64,000 nt of DNA from Eretmocerus hayati (lineage: Eukaryota > Arthropoda > Insecta > Hymenoptera > Aphelinidae). Under the pieces are notes generated by a model. It was not told where the DNA came from. It did not search any database and saw only the letters and a program-made list of their open reading frames with translations. The position numbers and the translations under genes are program-made. Location: assembly GCA_029851415.1 (NCBI GenBank), contig CM056742.1:49950954-50014953 (forward strand), written 5' to 3'. Numbering within the stretch: the first letter of the stretch is position 1; each line of letters begins with the position of its first letter. This document shows, in pieces, positions 47,492 to 59,699 of the stretch.

Positions 47492-47633
47492 AGATGAGGC
47501 TGATAATGCACCGTTCCCACCAGATATAGTGACTCATATGGATGGACCATATGACACTATATCGAGGATGACCAAACGCTATCTCGATGAAAACATGCAG
47601 CAAGCCTGGATCAATCCAAGACTCATCTCCAAG
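47492..47633 (+). CDS. Exon encoding acidic segment, family unknown
   Basis: A pyrimidine-rich acceptor (GTTTCCACTATTTCAG) and a good donor (CCAAG then GTGAGC) bound a 142-nt exon. It starts with the third base of a split codon and ends in phase 0. The product reads (R)DEADNAPFPPDIVTHMD, then GPYDTISRMTKRYLDENM, then QQAWINPRLISK. It is well balanced in composition and ends cleanly at the donor, so I consider it a real exon. It continues the exon at 45633-45845. I do not recognise the protein. The next exon should begin in phase 0 and was not found in this window; a possible one near 48040 hits a stop in that phase. Confidence 0.65.
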
Positions 47634-48431
47634 GTGAGCCTCGCTCATTCATTGTCACATGTATGGGTTTTACACGTTTTAGAACTTCCTTTGATGAGAT
47701 TTTCATTTTAAGTAGTGTCATGGATAGAATTCTGATATTTGACCCACGTCGCCTTACAAATTTTCAAAATCAATATAATTAATCGATGTATTCGGTCATA
47801 ACAGGATCAAATTAATGGAAGAAAATAACTCTGAAATATTGCCTCTTCGACTACGAACATTTAATACCTCCATACTGATCAGGTCTTTGCTAATACCAAC
47901 TAGCTCAGATCTTTCTGTGTAATTTTTTCGGGAAGTCACCCCAAATGAATATACACTGTCGAGAACACATGTGGAAATCACGCTTATCCGTTGCCAACGA
48001 AAGGAGTACGCTGAATAATTGAAAAAAGTTCATTGACAGAGCGCATAGTCAGGATGAATCCAAAAAAGCTTCAGGTCTATTGGTTCTATAGGGCTTCGAA
48101 ATTATATGTGACTGCAGTGCTTTCGTGTCACCCTCTCGTATTCTCGCTCGTTTTATTATCCGGAATCCACCTCAATATATACCATACTCTAATTTTAATT
48201 TTAACTATACTTTTCATGATACGGGCTTACTTGACTGCCTTTGGGAGTATCGGATAAAGTTTTTTTAGTAAGATTTAGTAAATCAGCATTGAAGGCCTAC
48301 CTTTCATTCCAGAATTACCCTCTGATTTGAGGTCAATTCAATAAGAAATTATTAGTCGTGATATGATCATCGAGATGTAAATGGAAAAATCTATCTACGT
48401 GAGATCTTGAAGTAAATTACCTGAAGTCAAA
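47634..48431. other. Downstream intron or intergenic DNA
   Basis: No further exon of the gene is identified. A plus-strand hydrophobic frame at 48033-48257 opens with TTG and is out of phase with the upstream donor, so I do not call it. Confidence 0.35.
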
Positions 48432-48488
48432 ATGGGAATTGAATCCTTCCCCTTGCTGGAAGATGCTCCATCATTTGAGCTATCCAGA
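48432..48488 (-). other. tRNA-like sequence, copy 3
   Basis: The minus strand reads TCTGGATAGCTCAAATGATG then GAGCATCTTCCAGCAAGG, aligning with the copies at 37003 and 37186. The A-box-like part is recognisable; the B-box part (GATTCAATTCC) is diverged. Confidence 0.35.
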
Positions 48489-51400
48489 GTTCAGCGACTT
48501 CCTGCATTTGCAGCGCAACATAGGCGCTAGTGCATATGAGTATCATGGAAAACAATAAATCGCTGGGTCTTGTATAATAAAATTTTGGTGCACGCTGAGG
48601 AGAGACATTTTCAGTTTCGGGAAGATACTTGAAGTTCAAACGAAGATGTACATGCCATTTTTCGCATTTTTTCCCGTCAAATCGGTGTTTTCACGGGCTC
48701 TGATCTAACTGACAAACATGTCTTGGAAGGTATGTTTTCTAGGTGTTTCGACCTCTTAGAAACGATCCCAGGGGTTTTAGGAGTAATGACGTACCCGAAG
48801 CTAGATAAAAAGTTATCAAAATAGCCGAATTCTGTCAAAATTGGCAAAAAATATCAAAAACGGTGAGTCGGTATCTCACCTCACACGCACTCTGGCTCTT
48901 GGTAACTAACGGGTGGGGCTGTTTTCAGGTGGTTGAAACACCGAGGAAACTAAGCTTATACCTAATGCTTGTCCATCGGTGAAAATTCAGCATCCATCAG
49001 AAGACTGATTTGAAGGGAAACAGTGTAAAGGGAAAGGACTCTTGCATGGCATTTTACATACATTTTCGTTTCACACTCCATGTCTTTCGCCGAGTCTGAA
49101 AATGTCATCTCTCAGCATGCGCCAAATTATTTTGGATGTACATGTAAATACACAAGTTTTGCCACCCTGAACATGTTAAAACTCAAACATTGTCATTCTC
49201 CGATCCACCCTATTGAATAACTCAAATGGTAGTGAATCTTGTCGTCAAAAAAAAGTTTACCAGTTCAATTCAAGGTCCAAACCTCTGTTTTACGATGTCC
49301 GACTCCTCGTTCTCCTTTGTTTTACGATGTCACTCAAATCAAATTTGTCATTGTTCTCGACGGTCTCGATAATCCAATACCAATCTATACGCTTTCGTCA
49401 AATCGACCCCAAATCCAAAACAATGAAGATCAGTCCGTTTGCGCCACGCACGACTTAAGTTTGAATAGGGAATAAAATTCCACGAGAGGAATTCTCCAGC
49501 ATCTTGGCAAGTAATCGCGCGAATCTTGACGAGCCTCATTATCGGTCGTTTCATCATTACATTAATCACCCGAACCGTTGTTCGGCCCTCAAAAACTAAG
49601 AAGCACCCTTCATATAAATTACCAAGAAAACGAGAGGGAAACCTTCTGTTTCCTTGCTTTTTTCAAGGTGCTTTGCATAACGCTTTTCTCCCGGCCACGC
49701 GTGTGGGTGTAGCTAAGAGATCATCTCCCGGACCCCTACCTCAATCTCTCGATGTGATAGGCGGTAGCCGAAATCTGCCCTTGTGGTGCTCTCGATCAAT
49801 CTCCTTTCGAATTTGTCCTGCGGCAGAACTTAAAATTGGAGCCACGCTTCGGCATATACAAGGGGCAAGAAGTAGGAAAAAAAGAAGGAAGAAAAAAGCG
49901 GTTGCACGAATATGTCGCACACAGGGGCAACCAGAAAGAAAATGGAAATGCGTAGACGTATCGCTTGCGTGCTAGCTTACATTGGAGCGATTTCGTGTGG
50001 GGGTGCGTGATGCCATAAGACAAACACTGGAATACGATGGCAGTGCAATCTCTCGCCTTGTACTCGCGCCAACATACAACGGCTGCACGCGGACAAAGAA
50101 TATGGATTATCGCATTTCCAGCGTAGGGTGGCTCGCTCGAGAAATATGACGTGACTTCGTGCGAATGCAAAATTTTTCCTTTCCCGGCAAGATCATCATT
50201 ACGCTGTGTACGCGAGCCCCAAGATGGGCTTGATGGGCCGCGGTGGCGTCGACGACGTTTTGCACTAGCGGTTGTCATGTACGCTTGACGATCCGAGACG
50301 GAATTTTTACGCGAGGTGCCGTGCAAAAACTACGCGAGCAAGTGCATGCACGATTTTCGCAGTGGACGGGACGGATACGGGCAAACATGCGTGCTGTGGA
50401 CGTGTGTAACTGGCCCGATCAATCAGCGAAACGACCCTCGGTGCACTCATGCACGCTTCGCCATCCCCGACTACGCGACTTTTGTCTTGCTTGAGATGGA
50501 TGATGCAGGAAATTCAACTTCGTGCTCCACTCGTGATTTTCCTTTCCAGACTGTTTCTCGCTACAAACAAAAAAAGCGATCTGGAGGTTTGGCGTAGCAA
50601 CCGGTCTAAGTTGATCTCGGTTTTGCGTGTTGATTTTATTTTGTCTCAGGGATTTTTTCGTTAAATTAGTCACTCAAATTCATTATCGTATCAGAGCAAT
50701 GATATTATTTTGAATTCTGAATCCATCATATTCCAGTACTTGGTGTTGTGTGCCATCACCAATATTTTTAAAACGCATATAACGACTAGGATCGCGTGAA
50801 TAGGTTGAGTAAGCTTGATCTCTCTTACTTTTACGTATTTTTTGTTAGGTTTTTACACAATCTTGATATGATTTTGCAGTAATGTGTAGAGTGCTTCAAT
50901 GTATCGTCGTAAAAAACTCACAGACTTGTCCAAAAAGTTTTCTTTACAAAATGATAATTCCAGTAGTTTGTTCAATGGGTGAGGATTACACTCAAGGGAA
51001 ATCTTCATTGGCCAACAACTTCGCGGCATCTACTTTGTGCTCGCTTTTTGAACTTGAGAATTCCAGTTGAATAGCTTATGCGTCCCCACGGTCTCGATTC
51101 AGACCGATAAAGCTCGCAGTAGTTGGCAACATATTGAGGAATTATTGAAATTTATTCACCACTGGTGCCCAGTATTTCACCAATAAAAGCGCTCTCTGCA
51201 AAAAGTCTATTTAGATAGCCGAGAAACTTTGGATTATGTAAGAGTTTGGATTTGGATGAACCCTTTAGCATGTAATCAATAGTTTATTTAAATTTTCAAA
51301 GTCATACCTTGCAGCTCAAGCCAGTAGATTTCTACTATTTGGGCATATTTCCTGTTTCTCAGGTTCTTATCAAATCCTCATGGTAAACGTAAATCCGTGA

Positions 51401-52497
51401 ATCAAAAGAGATAGGCATAGTATGCTGATCAACAGGACTCGAGTAGCCAAGTGGTCATTATTATTCATTGACGTTGTTTCGAGTACATGTCCGGGGACAC
51501 GCGGCTCTGTTGCGCCACAACACACCGCTCCGGAATCAATCATCGTGACACTGACACCGAAACGACGTTGCCTTGCTCCAGACCCACACAGCCTATCCTA
51601 ATTTGATTTGATCGAGTCGTTGCCTACTGCTCAGTTTCGGCTGGCTGCGCGCAGAAGAGCCGCTCTGATGTGCGGCACAGGACTCCATAGACTCTGCGTA
51701 CTTAGGGCTTTTGAGCACGTTGGCTTATCCACACTCCCTTTCCGGGTGACGCGTGGTGTGCACTGACGCTGATTGAAGTGTTACATTGCAGCGGTATTGC
51801 TTTCAATCGGGGCGAGACACGAGCTAACCCACGATTGAATCAGCACAGGATCCGAATGGTCGAAGGGTGAAGAAGCGGGGCGCCACGTGACTTGCCCAAG
51901 AGGCGAGCGAATAACGCGCTGCCCGAGTTTCCCTCTCGGCGAGACATTGGATTACGCAACCCGCGGGATAGCCCCCAAACACTTCCTGTGTTTGCAGCCT
52001 TGAATCTTATTTAGTCTCCCCTCGGATGAATTGGCTCACAGTCATGAGCAAACTACCGGATAATTGCCGATTCTCGTTTCAAAAGCGCAAAACTTTTGCG
52101 CGTCTAGAGAATTTATCCGGATCGTCTTGCAAAAGACCTTTGCGTCACGTTGATGGGATTTGCGTATCGTGTTACTCTTTTCACTTCACTCTTCACAACG
52201 GTATCTAACCACGAAATTTGTTGTAGCAAAAATAGGTGTTGATATCTTAACTGAGAATCTCAAACTCGCGCGATTCTCTCTGGAGCAAGCCGTAAAATCA
52301 TGATGTGAGGGAACACAATTGGATTGGCCGGAATTTTTACATCGCTGAGGGCTTTTGAGAAACGTCAAATTTTCTTGAGAAGATTTTCTCGATTTTGGTA
52401 CTAGAGTGAGTCTGATGAATTGTCGGCTTTGAAATCAGTCTTGAATCAACAAGGGGTAACGCAATAATCTGCAACACTCGAATACCATACAAGGGCC
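48489..52497. other. Unassigned; CpG-rich 49680-50480 and 51500-52000
   Basis: No confident gene. Long overlapping frames on both strands at 49526-50597 (up to 176 codons) coincide with CpG-rich DNA and lack consistent motifs or splice signals. AT-rich elsewhere. Confidence 0.3.
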
Positions 52498-52510
52498 GGG
52501 GGGGGGGGGG
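52498..52510. repeat. Poly-G run (13)
   Basis: A run of 13 G follows GGCC. It resembles the poly-G junctions of the palindrome at 12.7-14.2 kb and the poly-C run at 61812, but the flanks are not related. Confidence 0.7.
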
Positions 52511-54722
52511 CTTGCGGAGCTCACGCGCTACGCTTGACGCAAAGATTTCTCAGCATATGTGGCAGGGCAAGGAGCATACTCTCGCATTGAGGACAATCAG
52601 ACACTCAACCAGAGAGCAACTGTGGCTCCTTCGAGTTGTGGTTGCTAACAATCCACGTGAGCCATGCGTCTCAGCAGAGGAAGAGACACCCTCCATACAC
52701 GCCGCACCATAAGTATCTCTGTTGGCGCTCGCCGATGCGAGAACGAATCTCATTCTCGCCTTAGACTCGGATACCACCCACGCACATTTTCTTCCTTTCC
52801 CTCTCTGTCTCTCTTATCATCAACCCATCCATCCATCCAAATCGGTCGAAAGTGCGCATAGTTTCTGAAGAAGCTGCGAGGGCGGAAGAGAGTTACCGCG
52901 AATTTCCCACCGCTCGTTAAGACCTCCGCAATGCCACTCTTTTTAAGGCGCAAAATTCTTTTATATATGACCATAAGAGTCACTGTGCGAAGCGCTAACT
53001 TAATTTTAATGCGTGCCTTGCAAGGATAGCGTACGTTGCACTCACGATGACAGAGAACAATATAAGCAATGCAACTCAACACATCATCATTTCGCGTGCG
53101 TTCCTTCAGAGGGCTCATCGTATGAGAACATTCTTTATTTCTCTCCCTCCGCAAATAAGATTTCTAGAGTCTTCTTGGGTCTTCAATCTTGGAGAGAAGA
53201 AGGTGAGAGATCTTTTTCAATCTTGTACTTCATCGCAATACTCGCTAGATGAGACTTTGATGAGTCCTGGTCTTTCACGTGGAGGTCAGCGTAGAATAAG
53301 AATCTCGGTCGTCAGCGGTGGAATTTTTTCCTCGTGTTCTTCTTCTCAGTAGTCTCGCTGGTTCGAAATTCACCTTAACCACCTAACAAAGATTTGATCC
53401 CCTTCTTTGAAGGTTCCAAATAGGCGCAATGCACGCAGAATCTCATGAAACATTCTAGAATGTCAGTTATTAGTCCCGTCATGAAGCGTCATGTTGAGAT
53501 TTCTCGAAAGTTTGGTTATATTTATGAATATTCTGGGCGAGCATTATTGGTGAAGAGAGTACTATATTGAAAACCCTCGTAGACTTGAACCCGATTGAAA
53601 TTTTAGGGAACGTAGAATAGTGCTCGTCGGTGATGAGCCATTTTTACTAATTTTGAAATTCAGCCGGACGGTTTTCTGAAAGTGGTCTGGAAACTCGGAA
53701 ACGCTCGGGAGACCTCGATACCCTCACGGAATAGTCAGGTATGGCCTAAAACAAGACGATGGAACCTTGAGAGGCATGAAATATTGACATGGATGTATGG
53801 AATTCAACATATTGCTAATAGATCCTGCAAGACTCACCAGCAAGAAGTAATTTTGAGGGTATGCGGCAGCTGTGCCACGGGAATTTCGTTTACATTTTGC
53901 TCCGACAATCTTGCGATTTGGAGTAAACGATGATTTGTTGCACTTTTGTTATAGCCTAACTTGTATGCGTCAACTTGTCGTTTCGTCCAAATCGAAAGGA
54001 ATTTCGAGTCAAACGTAAACTAAATGAGTATCAGTTGTGAAGTTGTCTTCATTTTTTTGCAAATATAATTTGGGCTTAATGGTGAGTCGTCGAGTATAAG
54101 TTAGACAATTCCAACGACTCGACAGCCATCTCAAACTTTGTATCTTGAAATTTTCACGTAGTATGCGAACGGAATTCCACGGACGGGCTGCACTCTCAAA
54201 ACTGCGCGAGCATAGGTCAGTTCTCTATACGTTTCTTCACGCCTTCACTTTTATTAGAGACGATTAGTGCATAAAAACGTCCACGTAAATTGGTGGTGCG
54301 ATAGATAGCGATTTCAACTTTCGCATACTCTAAACAGGCCCAATGGCTCAGAATTAGCTTCAAATATCCACTCGTGACTGGGAATTTTTACGAAGCTGAC
54401 GGACCTTTATTCATCAAGTATTACATCTTCCATAGGGTACATTTCCTGCTCTATATATTAAAGAAAAATGTAATAGTCTTTACCAACTCATCCAAACGTT
54501 TGTACATATACATATCTACAGTCAGACAATGTTCAAGTGAAAATGGAGCGTGAAATCTTCCGGCTGTATAGTCCTGGACTGGCATAGCTTCAATCTCTCT
54601 GAGCAGGGCTTTCAGTGACAAAGATGCGGCTAGGGCTATTTTGGCCCTCGTCGCCGATGCGATGCTTGCGACGACAACCGTGACGACTATGCGACGACAG
54701 CGCGGATGAGTGCCGCACGAGC
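52511..54722. other. Unassigned region
   Basis: No confident gene. Frames of 100-134 codons near 52750-53352 overlap on both strands and show no motif. Confidence 0.3.
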
Positions 54723-55809
54723 TCATGAGTACGGAAACGTGTAACCGCCCCGGCGATCCCGCAACCCGCATTTCGCACTCGCACACCGCTGCGGCATGCG
54801 GGTTTTTAAATCTATACATAAATAAGCTACGGAGCGGCTGTCGTTCAATGCCACAAATTTGTTTTAACACCCGTTTTTGCAATAATTTTTGCTGTGTTGA
54901 AATCACGATAAGAAAAATTTCTCCTTGTTGTTGGTTTTCAAACACGGTCTTCCAATGCAAGATGATCCTCTGGACACGGTACTGTGACCCATCCAGCCAT
55001 CCGTAAAAACCATGACCCATCCCATCTAGCCGTAAAAACCTTGCTTTTTAAAAAAGTTTTCTTGATCTAGACGAAAATCCTGCCATGGTAGCCCAAAACA
55101 GACCACGGGATCATGTTAAAACGGTCATTTTGTCTCGAAAAATCATGTCAGGATACCAGGTGCAAGGGAAAATTTTTTTTCTCGTGATTTTAACACAGCA
55201 ACAATTTTTGATATGTGTTTAAAAAAAAACCCCGTGGCATCAAACCACACTTTTTCCTCAATTTTTTTCTCAGATAGTACGTGGACTAAGTAGCTCACAC
55301 GGCTCCACGATTAAATGTAGCGTCCTCACTACACCTTGGGCGATTACATCAACTTGGAAACCGAACTTGGTGATGCATCCGGTCCGCGACCTTGACCCAG
55401 GTTCCTGGGCAGCGAAAGCTGGCGAAAGCCGACTGCGTGTGTACAGCTGCAGCTGTGCTGTGCAAGCAGACGACGTCGTTGTCTGCATCTGCACTCTGCG
55501 CATGCGTCAGCTGCTTGCTCTTTGCTCATCTTGCTCATGCCGGCTTATGCCACGTCACGCGATTTTTATATGCAGTAATTCTGAGGTGGATTTCAGAAGA
55601 GATCACTCTCGGAGTCATACCCTGGTATATAGGTGAACCGACGGAGACCAGGACGGGTTGTGGGAGCCGCTCCGTAGCTTATTTATGTATAGATTTAAAA
55701 ACCCGCATGCCGCAGCGGTGTGCGAATCGACCCCGCATGCCGCAGCGGTGTGCGAGTGCGAAATGCGGGTTGCGGGATCGCCGGGGCGGTTACACGTTTC
55801 CGTACATGA
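54723..55809. mobile_element. Nested foldback element
   Basis: The outer arms (54723-54842 and 55661-55809) are inverted repeats containing CGGAAACGTGTAACCGCC and GCTACGGAGCGGCT. The right arm has a 30-bp tandem duplication (CCCGCATGCCGCAGCGGTGT at 55702 and 55732). Inside is a segment (54855-55340) related to the 30.6-kb palindromic element. Frames on either strand (up to 189 codons) follow the repeats and are not called. Confidence 0.75.
54855..55340. mobile_element. Rearranged copy of the 30.6-kb element core
   Basis: GCTGTGTTGAAATCACGA, ACGGTCATTTTG and AGCTCACACGGCT-type words match 31150-31710 in order, with internal inverted symmetry retained. The terminal CACTGCGCAAC sequence is missing, so this is an internal remnant or relative. 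Confidence 0.65.
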
Positions 55810-57093
55810 GAGAGGGCGATGATCATGAGCCGCTTCGGAGCGCAATGAGTTTCTAGTATGTGTCGCGGCTCTTTACACAATGACAATGCAACGCTCGATC
55901 TCTTTGGCGGTCGCTTCGCGGCGCTTTGAAATGCTGTTAGGCCGCCGAGGAATATCGAGCGCGCTCGAGCAATCAGCCTCTCAAGGGCCGTTTTGGCCTG
56001 GCTTAGATTAAAGGGTCGGCTAGCTGCTCTCTTCAAAACGTCTTCTCGTCCCCCTCCCTTCTCTTTATAGCTAGCTCTTCTCTTATGCTAGTACGCGTAA
56101 CTGTCGTAATAGCACCGGCTGTTCAACTTTTTTGTACAAGTGCATAAATACACACGCTGGCAAGCCGTATAGTGCGGCACACGACGTTTTGCCCCCGTGA
56201 GCTTACAAATCAACGGAGCTCGTCGCTCGCAGCCGTGCGACGAGCAATCTGTCATATGTACGCTCGCGAGCAAAGCTCGGCCCTTCCAATTCGCGCCCTC
56301 CGCATCTTGCCATAAACAACGAGAGCTACACGATGCAAAGTACTCCGAGCTCTGCTCTGAGTTTCGCTCGCGCCAGAGATTCGACCCCTCCCGATTTCCA
56401 CCACATTTTCTTTTTCATTTTTCTTCACGCCCTTGCGCTTTGGTATATATCATACCCATTCGTATGTTTACCGTCACGAGTGAGTATCATGCAAAATCAT
56501 CGCGTGGACATGATCAACCGCACACTCAGCGCGCTCTCAAACTCATCTCGCGCACATACTAACAAATGTTACTGACGCTCACGAGTGCGTCCTTTACTTT
56601 CTTTTGATTCACCCAACAGTCCTATTGAGGGGTGTTGTGTCACTGCTTTCATCAACAAATTGAGGCTGAGACAGTTTCACGGATCACTGCAACGTTTTCA
56701 TAGACATGTGCGTAAATGTGTTCGCTTTAGTTGATACAGTACGCTCTGGTAAAGAGAACTCCGAGGTAAAGTAACGCCGACTCAATATAAGCAACAAAAT
56801 CATCAGAGATTTCTCGGTCTACGGTGAGCTTCTAGGATGAAGAAGTTTGACAAAATTCAGCATCGATGATTCTTCGTAGAAATTCACGTTCTCAGACGAT
56901 TCGTAGAGCTGAACTGATTTCGCTCGAGATCGGGTTTACGTGTATACGACCGTGGGTTGTACTCGTGACGTTTCGCAAAAAACACCAGGTTTTCCCTTCT
57001 CTCGTCTTTTTTGTTCATCTTTTCCTCCCCAGAAGTGCACAGTGTCTCGAATTTTTTTCTTAATCACTCAGGAATAGGAGGTCATGACGAATT
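55810..57093. other. CpG-rich then AT-rich, no gene recognised
   Basis: 55850-56580 is CpG-rich with overlapping short frames on both strands, again resembling promoter-type DNA. 56600-57090 is AT-rich and unassigned. Confidence 0.35.
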
Positions 57094-57471
57094 ATGTCAA
57101 AAATCACGCTTAGCAATGCATTTGAGTTGCAAGTATGGCAAAACCATGGGTACATAAATTATTGTATGCCTGGAACAGATATTGAAGTGCAAGTCCGTCT
57201 AGAGACTGCAAACATTGTCTTTGACGATTTGGTTGATACTCCTTATCACCCTGATGAATGTTTTCAGCGATTTTCAGCGTTACAGAGAATTTTTGTGAGA
57301 TTCACCAGCGGAGCCCACAAAAATTCGTCTACCGTACATAAATGTCAAAAGGATGATTTTCCTAAAGCTTTGGCTTCCGTAACTGCTGAAATGCACATTT
57401 GTACTCTCTCGCTATTTAGACCGGAATCGCGATTTCGCCTTCGCAGTGAACGTGTTAGAATAGAAAAGTAA
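57094..57471 (+). CDS. 125-codon frame with decayed paralogue
   Basis: An ATG-initiated frame of 125 codons begins MSKITLSNAFELQVW and ends RLRSERVRIEK-stop. It is of mixed composition, with segments FDDLVDTPYHPDECF and CQKDDFPKALASVTAEMHIC. A related but broken copy lies at 20610-20995 on the minus strand, so it belongs to a family. No intron is needed and no domain is recognised; it could be a fragment of a transposon gene or of a cellular gene. It may itself be a fragment, since similarity begins right at its ATG. Confidence 0.35.
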   Translation: MSKITLSNAFELQVWQNHGYINYCMPGTDIEVQVRLETANIVFDDLVDTPYHPDECFQRFSALQRIFVRFTSGAHKNSSTVHKCQKDDFPKALASVTAEMHICTLSLFRPESRFRLRSERVRIEK

Positions 57472-59048
57472 CCACGAGTTAATGATGATCCGATCCTACT
57501 CAACTCTCCTATGAGCATAATCAGTGGAAAAAGGAGACAGCTGATTCCACCGAGAGATAGGATTGCCCTCAGATTTCGAGCCTCATCGGGTGACATGAAG
57601 CTGTATTTGGCAATGGTATTAGGATCATCATTACCCCCGGGCCATTTCTTCAAACGCTGACTGAAATCATCTAAAACAGATAACCCAACAATTTGTACAT
57701 AACCTGACGATGTTTCTTCAGAAATTACAGTCTTCTTATCATGTTTGATTTTTTGATATCCAACTGGTCATCCAGAACCTTTCTGTTCTCAAGATATTTT
57801 TTCTCATCTCAAAAGCCTTCAAATGAACAATTACGTCATACTCGCGTAAAATATCAATACATCTTGAATGAAGAACAGCAGAGGTATCCCTTGAATTTTT
57901 TTGGAAACTATTATTGCGTTTTGTTCCGTTTGCCGAGCAGTTAAAGTTGGCTTCCAAAAAACCCCGAGCAAAAACAGCTCAATTAGGCAGTTATTCGTTC
58001 TTAACTTGGTTGTTCATGGATAAGCGATGATCTACGATGGCTCATACGATAGCTCAACATTCTTTTAGAGCACGGCATAACTCAAGAGGATGAATGATTT
58101 TTTTCTGACCCGGGATATTATATGGTTTAAACAGACCCGTCTATCATCTATAGTAGGAATTTGTAGACGGCTATGGAATAAATGTAACTCTCTTTGTTGA
58201 GTCCAATCTTCGTTTGATGCGAGATTTTATAGCAAGCCTCGCCGTCCCGGTATCAGCCTATATGTATAGAGAAGATAATAATGCTTAATTACCGAATTTA
58301 TCGCACGTGTTGGGTCTTACATAATAGTATCCTCAGTGGATAGGAAAGGAATTATCTTGTCTGATTAAGAGCCGAGGCAGCCTTCCGAACCGACTGCGTC
58401 GACCAAGTCTCTCAACTTCCCGGAGAAGTTTCTTGTCCTCTTTTTTCAGCGCCTTTCCGATGTGATGTCATCTAATAGGAGACTGGTTCAATGCTCGCCC
58501 GTCGTCGTTCTCCGCCCGTTTCCGATTCTTGGTTTTCGACTTTTCTCAATCTCTTTCCCAAACTTCTTCTGTTATGTTTGGCCACTACATGTTGACTCGT
58601 CGTTCCCGTTTTGACAGGATTCAGCCGTGCGAATTGACGTTACGATGCTCTCTACTCTTTCCGCGAATGCAATCAATTCAATCAATACATTCATACATGA
58701 CTCTCGCGAATTCCAAAGCAATATTAATGCACTCGTCAACATTGCGTCAGATTGTAAACAGGATAACGCATCAAAAGGCGTCACTTGGATGAAACGCTGT
58801 TAATTGATTGATATGGTTGACACTCTGGCTGTCTTATTACGCGAATGATTTGATCGATGGGAATGCGTCATGTAGGCGGACGCTTCACGATTTTGATTAT
58901 TTTCGTTAATGGATCCCTGACAAATTGAATTGGACTCATCTATTCGTTGAATGTACGATCTTCGGACGGTTTGATGTTATGGTGTTTGCCAAATGTTGCG
59001 TCTGAATATGCCTGTTCTCCATATTCGGGCTGACGCCTTGCAAAGTCT
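57472..59048. other. Unassigned region
   Basis: No supported gene. Frames of 60-100 codons lack motifs. CpG-richer near 58440-58700. Confidence 0.35.
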
Positions 59049-59223
59049 TGGCGCACGCGAAACCATAGTCCCTTCGCGTACGCGAAGAATGGGCCCTTTC
59101 GCGTACGTGAAGGCTGGACCTAGGGCCCGCGGTCTTTCGCGTACGCGACGGATTCCCTTGGGATTTTTTCGGCGAAGACGTCACATGCGTCGTTCACCAG
59201 AACCCTTGTTTCGCGTACGCGAG
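59049..59223. repeat. Cluster of TTCGCGTACGCGAA palindromes
   Basis: A perfect 14-bp palindrome lies at 59073-59086. Near-perfect copies lie at 59098-59111 (one change), 59136-59149 (last base changed) and 59210-59223 (last base changed), with a degenerate copy at 59049-59062. Intervening sequence is not repeated to the same degree, which favours a binding-site cluster over a simple tandem repeat, though irregular repeat decay is possible. Confidence 0.75.
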
Positions 59224-59254
59224 TCCGGCCGTGTAGACAAGCCGTTACTGAATA

Positions 59255-59358
59255 TACCATGTGACCACGATATTTCTGGCAAAATTTGGAGGTTATTCCC
59301 ATGCCCTGTGCTTGTGCATGTATATTTTGTTAGAAATATCGTGTTCACATTGTATTTA
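59255..59358. repeat. Hairpin with ~27-bp imperfect stem
   Basis: ATGTGACCACGATATTTCTG (from 59260) pairs with the complement of CAGAAATATCGTG-type sequence at 59324-59352, with about three mismatches, leaving a loop of about 37 nt. The dimensions fit a precursor microRNA or a tiny MITE; neither is established. Confidence 0.65.
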
Positions 59359-59699
59359 TGACACTGCCCCGGCATGCTTCCAAGTGTATGCCCTCCACGG
59401 ATTTATATCGAGTGATTTGTTATCCATGAAGCCGGATCAAATTCATCATCAATGATTTATTTAACGGTATTGAATCAGTTGATCGGGCTAAAAATTTAAC
59501 TTCTTCGAATTTGCAACCCCTGTAGATGAATTAATAACACTTCATCTCAGTTACGTTCAAGGGTAACGCAATGCACGCTGAGCATCGTTATGCATCTACA
59601 CGGAGAAGCTTTGTATCGTTTTAGATCTCTTTGCCAGAGATGAAACCAAGTCATAACAAAAGCGAGGATTCGAAAAAAGAAGATAATTTCTATTCAAAC
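59359..59699. other. Unassigned AT-rich stretch
   Basis: Nothing is recognised here. Confidence 0.4.

Noticed and set aside
48033..48257. Hydrophobic frame as the third exon after 47633
   Set aside because: The acceptor at 48039 would put a TAG in frame with the phase-0 donor upstream, and the frame opens with TTG.
49796..50326. 176-codon minus-strand frame
   Set aside because: CpG-rich block with overlapping frames on both strands; the residues show no consistent family or exon boundaries.
51440..51520. Possible tRNA from an A-box-like TAGCCAAGTGGT
   Set aside because: No B-box at the proper distance and no cloverleaf pairing.
54451..55020. 189-codon minus-strand frame
   Set aside because: It runs through the arm and core of the nested foldback element, and the mirrored sequence gives similar frames on the opposite strand.
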